Below are positions 1 to 5,980 of a stretch of DNA of 14,565 bases, one piece after another. Made by a program: the position numbers and the translations under genes. Origin of the DNA: Anaerolineae bacterium (GTDB lineage: Bacteria > Chloroflexota > Anaerolineae > Anaerolineales > Villigracilaceae). The notes under the pieces are model-generated. The model was not told the DNA's origin, ran no database searches, and worked only from the letters and a program-made list of their open reading frames with translations. Each line of letters opens with the position of its first letter. The stretch's first letter is position 1. The DNA lies in NCBI GenBank assembly GCA_003484265.1, contig DNDO01000141.1, positions 378 through 14,942 of the forward strand, read 5' to 3'.

Positions 1-341
1 ATCTGGTTAGGGGTCGAGACCGTGCGGCCCCTGTCCAGCATATTGACTGCAACTTCCAAAGGGGCCGTATGCTTGTTATCGCGCGAATGATCCACGACCA
101 GATGATAGGCTGTCTGGTAAAGATAGGAGCGGAGATTCGTCTGCGGACCCCTGCCGACTGCAAATTGTTCGAGCAATTGCGAGAAAACATCCCCAACAAT
201 GTTGTCTGCCTGGATCGGGTCGTGACATAGTCTTAATGCGTATTTGTAGATAGCAGGTGCATACTCATCGAAGATGGTTGTGAGCGCGGCTTCGTCGAGT
301 TTTTGCGCGGCTTTAAGCAGGGTCACGCCATCTTTTACCAT
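1..341 (-). CDS. ECF-type RNA polymerase sigma factor, N-terminal part (cut by window edge)
   Basis: My translation gives 113 N-terminal residues of a sigma-70 family protein; the rest lies beyond base 1. It fits sigma region 2: a helix with IYKYALRLCHDP (region 2.1), an acidic stretch QADNIVGDVFSQLLEQ corresponding to the core-binding region 2.2 (usual form DAEDLVQETF), then NLRSYLYQTAYHLVVDHSRD, the region 2.3/2.4 signature (usual form WLyrIArNlaiDhlR) that melts and reads the -10 element. The start of region 4 should lie outside the window. The ATG at 341 is the only plausible start: the frame is closed by an in-frame TGA upstream with no other start between. There is no Shine-Dalgarno sequence; instead the ATG overlaps the stop of the preceding small ORF (ATGGTAA), suggesting translational coupling. 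The regulon is unknown and no anti-sigma gene is visible. Confidence 0.82.
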   Translation of the reverse strand, partial: MVKDGVTLLKAAQKLDEAALTTIFDEYAPAIYKYALRLCHDPIQADNIVGDVFSQLLEQFAVGRGPQTNLRSYLYQTAYHLVVDHSRDNKHTAPLEVAVNMLDRGRTVSTPNQ

Positions 342-421
342 GGCAGGCCGTTTTCGAAGTTATGCTTCATATCTGAGAAAGCACTCTTCATCGCTTTGAG
401 ATTGTCAGGATTTATAATCAT
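335..421 (-). CDS. Small 28-aa ORF upstream of and overlapping the sigma factor gene
   Basis: An ATG-to-TAA frame of 28 codons, starting MIINPDNLKAMKSAF and ending NFENGLPW. It begins about 9 nt downstream of the predicted transcription start and its TAA lies inside ATGGTAA, so it overlaps the first bases of the sigma factor gene in another frame. The peptide could form one amphipathic helix (LKAMKSAFSDMKHNF). No family is recognised. Because the sigma start codon lacks its own ribosome site, translation of this ORF probably delivers ribosomes to it; it may be a leader peptide or a small regulator. It could also be a fortuitous frame in the leader. Position and overlap are seen; coding and function are inferred. 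Confidence 0.45.
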   Translation of the reverse strand: MIINPDNLKAMKSAFSDMKHNFENGLPW

Positions 422-436
422 AAGTCCGCGAGGAAT

Positions 437-466
437 ATTATAAACCTTCCTGACCTTAAGGTCTAA
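437..466 (-). promoter_or_regulatory. Sigma-70-type promoter for the small ORF and sigma factor gene
   Basis: On the minus strand a consensus TATAAT (437-442) is preceded by TTAGAC (461-466) with an 18-bp spacer. The predicted start near 430 leaves a leader of about 9 nt before the small ORF ATG at 421. This is the only strong promoter seen upstream of the sigma factor gene, so both reading frames are probably on one transcript. Confidence 0.65.
452..463. repeat. Perfect 12-bp palindrome GACCTTAAGGTC, candidate operator
   Basis: GACCTTAAGGTC is a perfect dyad overlapping the -35 hexamer and the upstream half of the spacer of the sigma gene promoter. A dimeric repressor bound here would block RNA polymerase. 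The symmetry is seen; use as an operator is inferred and no cognate regulator is identified. Confidence 0.4.
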
Positions 467-661
467 TTTGTTGACAAAAAATACCCTTTTTGTGCCAGCA
501 TGTTAGGGTTTTGTATGGTTTTAGCGATGCGGAAGTCATATCAGACGCTTTTCGAGAGGGTAATATCCTTTTTGCCATGACCGCTTAATCCAACGATTTA
601 ATAAAATGATAAGAAATTCCGTGTAATACTCGTCGATGTCCAGCATCTAATCAAACGGACT

Positions 662-682
662 TGATATAATATCTTTAGGAGA
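662..682 (+). promoter_or_regulatory. Extended -10 promoter and Shine-Dalgarno site of the sulfite-oxidase-like gene
   Basis: TGATATAAT (662-670) is a consensus extended -10 element (TGnTATAAT); no good -35 is visible, which is typical of extended -10 promoters. Transcription would start near 677, so the leader is about 11 nt and consists mostly of the Shine-Dalgarno AGGAGA (677-682) placed 5 nt before the ATG at 688. Confidence 0.6.
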
Positions 683-687
683 AAATT

Positions 688-1332
688 ATGTTTTCGTCAT
701 TTGAAGGACCCGACCGCCGCAAAGAAGAGGAACGCATACGTAATGAGGGACGCCTCCCGCCCGGGCAGGCGCTTACGTTCAAATTTCCAGTCCTGCATTA
801 TGGACCGGTTCCTCACTTCAACCCGGCGACATGGGACTTCCGAATTTGGGGCGAAGTGGAACAGGAAATAACATGGACGTGGGATGAATTCAACAAATTG
901 CCTCGCACGTCCATCGAAATGGACATTCATTGTGTGACTCGGTGGAGTAAATTCGACACAGCCTGGGAAGGCGTCTCCGTCAAGACTATGGTCGAGAATG
1001 GTTTGATCAATATCAAGCCTGATGTTACACATGTTATGCAACACGCAGAGTACGGTTTTACAGTCAACCTCCCACTTGATGTTGCTTTACAGGATAACTT
1101 TTTACTTGCAACACATTTCAACGGCGAACCTATCACACCTGATCATGGTTATCCATTGCGCGGAGTGGTTGGATATATACCGGGTAATGAAGATCTTGAA
1201 ACGCCTTATCTTTGGAAGGGCGCCAAGTGGGTGAGGTCTCTAGAATTCATGACGCGCGACCGCCGGGGATTTTGGGAACAGGCAGGTTACCACAACCGCG
1301 CAGACGTTTGGAAGGAAGAAAGGTTTGGATAA
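688..1332 (+). CDS. Sulfite-oxidase-like molybdopterin-dependent oxidoreductase (cytoplasmic, YuiH-like)
   Basis: A 214-residue protein of the sulfite oxidase/MsrP molybdopterin fold. The DIHCVTRWS motif (79-87) contains Cys82, expected to be the molybdenum ligand. The C-terminal block with KGAKWVRSLEFM (177-188) and GFWEQAGYHNRADVWKEER (194-212) is characteristic of the short soluble subfamily annotated as sulfite oxidase-like oxidoreductase (Bacillus YuiH type). No signal peptide or Tat motif is present, unlike periplasmic MsrP (YedY), and no membrane partner is adjacent, so a cytoplasmic enzyme is likely; its substrate is unknown. Where relatives usually have a short VVPxLYAWK-like segment, this one has VVGYIPGNEDLETPYLWK (160-177), apparently several residues longer. 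The start is well supported by AGGAGA upstream. It is a single-gene transcript ending in a strong hairpin. Confidence 0.88.
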   Translation: MFSSFEGPDRRKEEERIRNEGRLPPGQALTFKFPVLHYGPVPHFNPATWDFRIWGEVEQEITWTWDEFNKLPRTSIEMDIHCVTRWSKFDTAWEGVSVKTMVENGLINIKPDVTHVMQHAEYGFTVNLPLDVALQDNFLLATHFNGEPITPDHGYPLRGVVGYIPGNEDLETPYLWKGAKWVRSLEFMTRDRRGFWEQAGYHNRADVWKEERFG

Positions 1333-1367
1333 TAAATTGGATGGCAGAACCTGCCATCCAATTTATT
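1331..1367. terminator. Long perfect hairpin, bidirectional terminator
   Basis: A perfect 17-bp inverted repeat (1331-1347 with 1351-1367) has a 3-nt AAC loop and incorporates the last two bases of the TAA stop of the upstream gene. The GC-rich inner stem (TTGGATGGCAG/CTGCCATCCAA) is flanked by AT-rich bases on both sides. It sits between the convergent sulfite-oxidase-like and htrA genes and probably serves both. Confidence 0.85.
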
Positions 1368-1428
1368 TGTAAATGATTGTTTCCGCCATGAGTGGAGTGA
1401 AAACGAAGTCGATGGACGTTTATGTCGA

Positions 1429-2559
1429 TTACGGGCGTTTACCCAATGTCACAGTGATGTCAATTTGTTGGTCTGCCCGTAAAACGGTTAGGATCACCGT
1501 ATCACCGGGAGATTTGCTTGTAATGAGATAACTCAAAAGTTCGTCAAAAGTAGTAACTGTTCGTCCGTCAAAAGCTATGATCAAATCTCCGCCGGCGTTC
1601 AAGCCCTGCACTCTGGAGGGCGTTTCGCCTGCTTTTATGCCGGCCAGATCAGCAGGACCGCCAGTTGTTACGTCCAGAACGTAAGCGCCGGTGTAGGTGG
1701 TCAAGCCCAGGGCTTCGATCGCATCAAGGCTGAGTTCGCTCGAAGAAGTGATGCCCAGATAAGGATAGCTATACTTTCCGTCGCGAATCAGAACCGGGGC
1801 AATCTTCTTCACAAGATTGATCGAGACAGTAAACCCTACACCGGAATTGACCGCATTGCCTGTAACTTCGTTGAAGTCGTTTGTGCGTATCGACTGGTTG
1901 ATCCCCATCACTTCGCCGTTCAGGTTAAACAACGGACCACCCGAGTTGCCGGGGTTGATCGCCGCATCGGTCTGGATGATATCCGCATTACTGAAAAAAC
2001 CACCGCCGCCAGCCGCCTGAGAGGACGGTTGTGTGCGGCCAAGACCTGAAACAATTCCCATTGTCATGGTGCCGCTCAGGCCGAACGGATTACCGATGGC
2101 AACCACTGGCTGACCCACCTGCAGTGTATCTGAATCCCCGATAACTAACGGATGAACTTCCTCCTCTGGCGCATCGACTTTGATGACCGCAATATCAGCG
2201 TCCGCGTCAGACCCGACTACTGTGCCATATGCTTTGAAGCCTGAAGAAAAAGCAACCTCAACCGTGCTTGCGCCTTCAACGACATGCTGGTTGGTAATGA
2301 TATGCCCTTCGTTGTCGAATACAAAACCGGACCCCTGCGCCGTTCCCGTGCGGATGGACACCACGCCAGGGATGACCTGCTGATATAAGGAAGTGAGCGA
2401 TCCATCGAGCGGGATTGGGTTGACGGTGACAGGTTCGGGGGAGGCGACGGTCGGTTGTTCTGTGTCAGTTACCGGCGTGGAAAGAGGCGTACCCCCCGGC
2501 AACTGGCATGACAGCATAGCGAGGGTTAAAATAATGATTGCGGGAAAGATTCGTTTCAT
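1429..2559 (-). CDS. htrA: HtrA/DegP-family trypsin-like serine protease with PDZ domain, probable lipoprotein
   Basis: A 376-residue envelope quality-control protease. The N-terminus MKRIFPAIIILTLAMLSC is a lipoprotein-like signal with candidate lipidated Cys18, followed by a Thr/Pro/Ser-rich linker (about 20-50). The trypsin-like domain (about 55-245) carries the triad His92 (NQHVV), Asp122 (DADIAV) and Ser206 (GNSGGPLF). One PDZ domain follows (about 265-374; YLGITSS ... GPADLAGIKAGE). Family knowledge: these proteases cleave or chaperone misfolded extracytoplasmic proteins, with PDZ domains controlling activation. The ATG is preceded by AGGAGA (2564-2569), which overlaps the TAG stop of the upstream dnaJ-like gene with an 8-nt gap, so the two form one operon. 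A tether by lipid rather than the transmembrane helix common in other HtrA proteins is the main feature of note; M-L-S-C is an imperfect lipobox. Confidence 0.92.
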   Translation of the reverse strand: MKRIFPAIIILTLAMLSCQLPGGTPLSTPVTDTEQPTVASPEPVTVNPIPLDGSLTSLYQQVIPGVVSIRTGTAQGSGFVFDNEGHIITNQHVVEGASTVEVAFSSGFKAYGTVVGSDADADIAVIKVDAPEEEVHPLVIGDSDTLQVGQPVVAIGNPFGLSGTMTMGIVSGLGRTQPSSQAAGGGGFFSNADIIQTDAAINPGNSGGPLFNLNGEVMGINQSIRTNDFNEVTGNAVNSGVGFTVSINLVKKIAPVLIRDGKYSYPYLGITSSSELSLDAIEALGLTTYTGAYVLDVTTGGPADLAGIKAGETPSRVQGLNAGGDLIIAFDGRTVTTFDELLSYLITSKSPGDTVILTVLRADQQIDITVTLGKRP

Positions 2560-2567
2560 TCGTTCTC

Positions 2568-3452
2568 CTAAAATTTGATCTTTGAAACTTCATTAAGAAG
2601 TTCAAGTTGTTTGGCAGACAAATATTTGGGGATTTGTACCTTGAGCTTTACGAACAAATCACCTTTTTCTTTTGGATTCTTCACATGTGGCATACCGCGC
2701 CCAGCCAGACGGAATACCTGTTCGGGTTGCGTGCCGGCAGGGATGTTGAGTTTGATCCTGCCGTCGAAAGTTTCCACATCTGCTTCGCCGCCGAGAATGG
2801 CGGTGAATACATCCACAGTGGCTGATGTATGGAGGTCGTTGCCGCGCCGTTCAAAGCGGCTGTCGTCACTGACCTGAACGATGAGGTAGAGGTCAAGACC
2901 GTTCGGTCCCGCGCCTGCCACACGTACTTTTGAACCGGTGCGGACGCCGGCAGGGATACGAACCTGTTTTTGTTTGCCGTTGCTTTGGATCAGGCGCGTA
3001 GTGCCTTTATATGCTTCTTCAATGGTTATATCGAGTTCCTGCTGGTAGCCTTGCGGCTGTGAGCGTGAAGATGCGCCGGCTCCGCCCATCCCAAAAATGG
3101 ATTGAAAGAAATCAGAAAACCCGCCGCTGCCGCCGAACATATCGTTGAGGTCATCCATGTTCACGCGCGTGCCGCTGTTGCCGTATTGACCCCAATTGAA
3201 ATCGCCCGGGTTGCCTCGTCTTTGCCAGTTTGAAAAATCTGAACCGACACGGTCATAGTGCGAGCGCTTTTTCGGGTCGCTTAACACTTCATAGGCTTCA
3301 TTGATCTCCTTGAAGCGGTCCTCGGCTTGTTTGTTGTTGGGGTTGTAATCCGGGTGATGCTGCTTTGCCAGTTTGCGATATGCCTTGCGAATCTCATCAT
3401 CGCTGGCCTTGCGATCAACGCCCAGTATTTTGTAATAATCCTTGTAATCCAT
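2568..3452 (-). CDS. cbpA: DnaJ-family co-chaperone without zinc finger (CbpA type)
   Basis: A 294-residue Hsp40. The J domain (about 4-70) has the HPD tripeptide at 33-35, which stimulates the DnaK ATPase, followed by the usual FKEINEAYEVLSDPKKRSHYD. A Gly/Phe-rich linker (about 75-130; SGGFSDFFQSIFGMGG) leads into the two beta-barrel substrate-binding domains (about 138-290). The four CxxCxGxG zinc-finger repeats of canonical DnaJ are absent, which makes it a type II/CbpA-like protein. It is the first gene of an operon with htrA, pairing cytoplasmic and envelope protein quality control. There is no ribosome binding site before the ATG; the promoter places transcription initiation at or next to it, so the mRNA is probably leaderless. 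No CIRCE element was found upstream. Confidence 0.92.
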   Translation of the reverse strand: MDYKDYYKILGVDRKASDDEIRKAYRKLAKQHHPDYNPNNKQAEDRFKEINEAYEVLSDPKKRSHYDRVGSDFSNWQRRGNPGDFNWGQYGNSGTRVNMDDLNDMFGGSGGFSDFFQSIFGMGGAGASSRSQPQGYQQELDITIEEAYKGTTRLIQSNGKQKQVRIPAGVRTGSKVRVAGAGPNGLDLYLIVQVSDDSRFERRGNDLHTSATVDVFTAILGGEADVETFDGRIKLNIPAGTQPEQVFRLAGRGMPHVKNPKEKGDLFVKLKVQIPKYLSAKQLELLNEVSKIKF

Positions 3453-3458
3453 ACTTTA

Positions 3459-3487
3459 ATTGTGACACCGCGCCGGATGCAAGTCAA
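3459..3487 (-). promoter_or_regulatory. Promoter of the cbpA-htrA operon, predicted leaderless
   Basis: On the minus strand TTGACT (3482-3487), a 17-bp spacer and CACAAT (3459-3464) form a good sigma-70-type promoter, with TG one base before the -10 (TGTCACAAT, an extended -10). Six bases (TAAAGT) separate the -10 from the ATG at 3452, so the A of ATG is the expected +1. Confidence 0.65.
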
Positions 3488-3572
3488 GAACCCAGATGGA
3501 TGTCTAACACAACTCTAATTGATTAATTATGGATAAAAACCCGCTTCGTTCTTAACTGCAACTTATTCCCGC

Positions 3573-5210
3573 TTAACCGATCTTCTTCACAAGATAATAT
3601 TCACCCCGCTCGAACCCGCGCCCGAGATAATATCCCCGCGTGCCAACCGCGGATATAACAGCCATACGACCATAACCATTTTCGAATGCAATGCGCTCCG
3701 CCTCTTCCAGTAGACGGGTCCCCAAGCCAACATGCTGAGCCGCGCCATCCTTCTCCGCGCCGACCGCAAGCGACTGCCCATAAACGTGAACTTCACGGAT
3801 CAAGGCCGCCCTGGCTAAATCATCTATTCCTGTTTCCGGTGATTTTTTTCCTGGCAAAGACAATCGTACAAATCCTGCCAGTTTATCCTCCGGCGTGACA
3901 AATGATATAAAATGTTCCTCCGCTGCCTCCGCCGGATAGACATGGTCATTCAGTTGCAGCGCTTCCGTTTTCACGGATTTCCCACGTACCTCACGGCATC
4001 TTACACACTGACATTTCGTCCCCCGTTTCTTCATCTCGATCTGCACATCCTGCCGCAGGCTGGTGCGCCGATTCCCCTCCACAACATTTGTAGATGGAAT
4101 ATCACGGATAACTCGGTTCACGCGGCAATATCTTGGGATGGATGGTTTGATATCGGCGATCAGATCGATCAACTCCTGGGTCGAGTACGGCTTGAACTCG
4201 CCGCGCTGCCAATATTCATACAACTCAGCGTTTGCAAGGAGTTGATTTGGATATATCTTGATCTCGTCCGGGCAGAAACCCTCCCACAAACGTGAGAAGT
4301 CCTCGCGGTCTGAATCCGGTGTTGCGCCGTGTAAATTCGGCATCCAATGCAATACGATCTTGAAGCCTGCCGCGCGGAGCAGGGCAGTGGCTTGCTGCGT
4401 ACATTCCACATCATGCCCGCGTTTGTTCATTTCAAGCACACGGTCATCCAGACTTTGCGCGCCCATTTGCACCTTGGTTACGCCGAGATAACGGAGCCAT
4501 TTGATCTCATCGGGATTGATCTCGTCCGGGCGCGTCTCGATCACAAGCCCCACATTGCGGTGGTGGGTTGTCTCATTATATGTTTGAGCCTCGCGAAGTT
4601 CATCACCGCCTATTTTCATCTCCTCCGTTGGAAGATGTGAGAAACCGTTCATTGCATCGAAACAGCGTTTGACGAACCACTCCTGATAATCGCGTTTATA
4701 CGACGACCACGTACCGCCGAGGATCAATAGCTCGATCTTGTCTGTCGGGTGTCCGAGCGCTTTCAACTGAGTGATTCGAGACATTACCTGGTCGTATGGA
4801 TCGAACCGATGCTCCACCGCGCGCATCGCGCCGGGTTCATCCGGCAAATAAGACTTGGGCATCCGGACGTCAGTGGGGCAAAAGATACATTTGCCGGGGC
4901 AGGGATAGGGCTTCGTCAGAACCGTAACCGTCGTCACGCCGGAAAGTGTCCGCATCGGTTTCATCCGAATCCGTTCGAGCAGGCGGGCGTCCTCTTTCAT
5001 TTCCCCAGCGGCGACCATTTCGTTATAGATTGAAACCAACATGGCTTTATTGAGGTACCCGCCGCCCTCCAATGGATAACCGCGCAGAGTCTTCGTCACA
5101 TCCTGCCCGCGCCGAACGAGACCCAGTACATGTCGCGCAAGGTCTTTTTTATCGGGTGTGAGGAGATGTGTTTCTCGCCAGCGTTCTTTTCGTTCTGTTT
5201 CCATATTCAT
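3573..5210 (-). CDS. elp3: Elp3-family radical SAM/GNAT tRNA uridine-34 carboxymethylation enzyme
   Basis: A 545-residue full-length Elp3. Residues about 75-400 form the radical SAM domain with the cluster motif CPGKCIFC (Cys104, Cys108, Cys111), then PKSYLPDEPGAMRA and FDPYDQV blocks typical of Elp3. A Cys-rich motif KCQCVRCREV (399-408) matches the family zinc site. The C-terminal acetyltransferase domain (about 430-545) has the acetyl-CoA loop QHVGLGTRLL (492-501) and the YYLGRGFERGEYYLVKKIG ending with the conserved paired tyrosines. Family knowledge: Elp3 uses SAM radical chemistry and acetyl-CoA to add a carboxymethyl group to U34 of tRNA anticodons; single-protein bacterial forms act without the other Elongator subunits. 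It is divergent from a Trm9-like methyltransferase across a 31-bp gap. The ATG at 5210 has no ribosome site and sits about 2 nt from the predicted transcription start. Confidence 0.95.
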   Translation of the reverse strand: MNMETERKERWRETHLLTPDKKDLARHVLGLVRRGQDVTKTLRGYPLEGGGYLNKAMLVSIYNEMVAAGEMKEDARLLERIRMKPMRTLSGVTTVTVLTKPYPCPGKCIFCPTDVRMPKSYLPDEPGAMRAVEHRFDPYDQVMSRITQLKALGHPTDKIELLILGGTWSSYKRDYQEWFVKRCFDAMNGFSHLPTEEMKIGGDELREAQTYNETTHHRNVGLVIETRPDEINPDEIKWLRYLGVTKVQMGAQSLDDRVLEMNKRGHDVECTQQATALLRAAGFKIVLHWMPNLHGATPDSDREDFSRLWEGFCPDEIKIYPNQLLANAELYEYWQRGEFKPYSTQELIDLIADIKPSIPRYCRVNRVIRDIPSTNVVEGNRRTSLRQDVQIEMKKRGTKCQCVRCREVRGKSVKTEALQLNDHVYPAEAAEEHFISFVTPEDKLAGFVRLSLPGKKSPETGIDDLARAALIREVHVYGQSLAVGAEKDGAAQHVGLGTRLLEEAERIAFENGYGRMAVISAVGTRGYYLGRGFERGEYYLVKKIG

Positions 5211-5218
5211 TGTACGAA

Positions 5219-5235
5219 ATTATACCCGTTATAAT
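5219..5235. promoter_or_regulatory. Two opposed, overlapping -10 elements driving elp3 and the methyltransferase
   Basis: ATTATA (5219-5224; TATAAT on the minus strand) and TATAAT (5230-5235, plus strand) are separated by 5 bp and form an inverted repeat. The minus box predicts a start at about 5212, 2 nt before the elp3 ATG; the plus box predicts a start at 5242, exactly the A of the methyltransferase ATG. Any -35 contacts would fall over the opposite gene's start codon (weak matches TTCATT at 5206-5211 for plus and ATTCAT over 5241-5247 for minus). Both mRNAs are predicted leaderless or nearly so and the two promoters should exclude each other. Confidence 0.6.
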
Positions 5236-5241
5236 CGTCCC

Positions 5242-5967
5242 ATGAATCCAGACGTCGCAGCGCGCCTTATCGAACTTAACCGCGAGTTTTACACCAACTT
5301 CGGCGATTCGTTCTCAGCGACACGCCATAGAATTCAGCCCGGCGTCCACCGTGTGCTCGATTCATTGCATGGGGATGAGAATATTTTGGATCTGGGATGC
5401 GGCAACGGATGGTTCGCACTCGAATTGGCGAAGCGCAGTCACCGCGGTTCATATCTGGGCTTAGACTTTAGCCTGCCCCTGCTTCGAGATGCGGAATCCC
5501 TGCCGAAAACCTTCCCTTCCTCCTTCAAGGAAATTGACCTGACGCAGTTATCATTGAACACCCTCGACCCATCATTCTCTGATAACTACTCACTGATTAC
5601 CGCTTTTGCAGTTTTGCATCATATTCCATCTATCGAGTTGCGACTCAACATTTTACAAACGGTCCATCAATTGCTAAAATCTGGCGGACTCTTCATTCAT
5701 TCCAATTGGCAGTTCCTCAATAGCGAAAAGTTCAAATCGCGGATACAGGATTGGTCCAAGGCAGGTCTGTCATCGGAAGATGTTGACTCGAACGATTACC
5801 TGCTCGATTGGCGGGCTGGCGGCGAAGGCTTACGTTATGTCCATCATTATGATGAGAACGAATTATCCAAACTTGCGAAGGCGATCAATTGGGAAATATT
5901 CGATGTATTTTATTCGGATGGGAAGACTCGTAATTTGAGTTTATATCAAGTATGGAAAAAACTTTGA
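5242..5967 (+). CDS. Class I SAM-dependent methyltransferase, Trm9/ALKBH8-like (putative tRNA cm5U34 carboxyl methyltransferase)
   Basis: A 241-residue Rossmann methyltransferase. Motif I is ILDLGCGNGWFALEL (48-62), the acidic ribose-binding position is in YLGLDFS (Asp75), and AFAVLHHIPS (121-130) matches the AVLHHI segment of Trm9. The C-terminal part has the pattern DYLLDW ... LRYVHHYDENELSKL (185-211), resembling the Trm9/ALKBH8 signature of D-x-L-x-P-W followed by RYYHxFxxxEL. Trm9 methylates the carboxymethyl group that Elongator installs on U34; the divergent neighbour is elp3, so the same role is inferred here. No Trm112 partner is visible. The frame is open upstream to 5158, but that longer start would run into elp3; the ATG at 5242 aligns with the predicted +1 and with the start of recognisable sequence. 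A general SAM methyltransferase remains possible. Confidence 0.78.
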   Translation: MNPDVAARLIELNREFYTNFGDSFSATRHRIQPGVHRVLDSLHGDENILDLGCGNGWFALELAKRSHRGSYLGLDFSLPLLRDAESLPKTFPSSFKEIDLTQLSLNTLDPSFSDNYSLITAFAVLHHIPSIELRLNILQTVHQLLKSGGLFIHSNWQFLNSEKFKSRIQDWSKAGLSSEDVDSNDYLLDWRAGGEGLRYVHHYDENELSKLAKAINWEIFDVFYSDGKTRNLSLYQVWKKL

Positions 5968-5980
5968 TAAGGAGAAAATA

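Noticed and set aside
471..476. Perfect TTGACA on the plus strand as -35 of the sulfite-oxidase-like gene
   Set aside because: No -10-like hexamer lies 16-18 bp downstream; the extended -10 at 662-670 explains the gene better.
480..515. Imperfect ACCCT/AGGGT hairpin in the gap upstream of the sulfite-oxidase-like gene
   Set aside because: Only a 5-bp perfect stem with a 17-nt loop and no gene end nearby that would need a terminator.
3453..3540. CIRCE/HrcA heat-shock operator upstream of cbpA-htrA
   Set aside because: No TTAGCACTC-N9-GAGTGCTAA-like inverted repeat is present; only short AT-rich partial dyads.
3488..3572. Possible terminator after elp3, from repeated AAGCGGG and a T-run on the minus strand
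   Set aside because: The two AAGCGGG copies are direct, not inverted, repeats, so no stable stem precedes the T-run.
5158..5241. N-terminal extension of the methyltransferase from an ATG at 5158
   Set aside because: It would overlap the first 53 bases of elp3 on the other strand, adds a low-complexity basic stretch with no family similarity, and lies upstream of the predicted transcription start.
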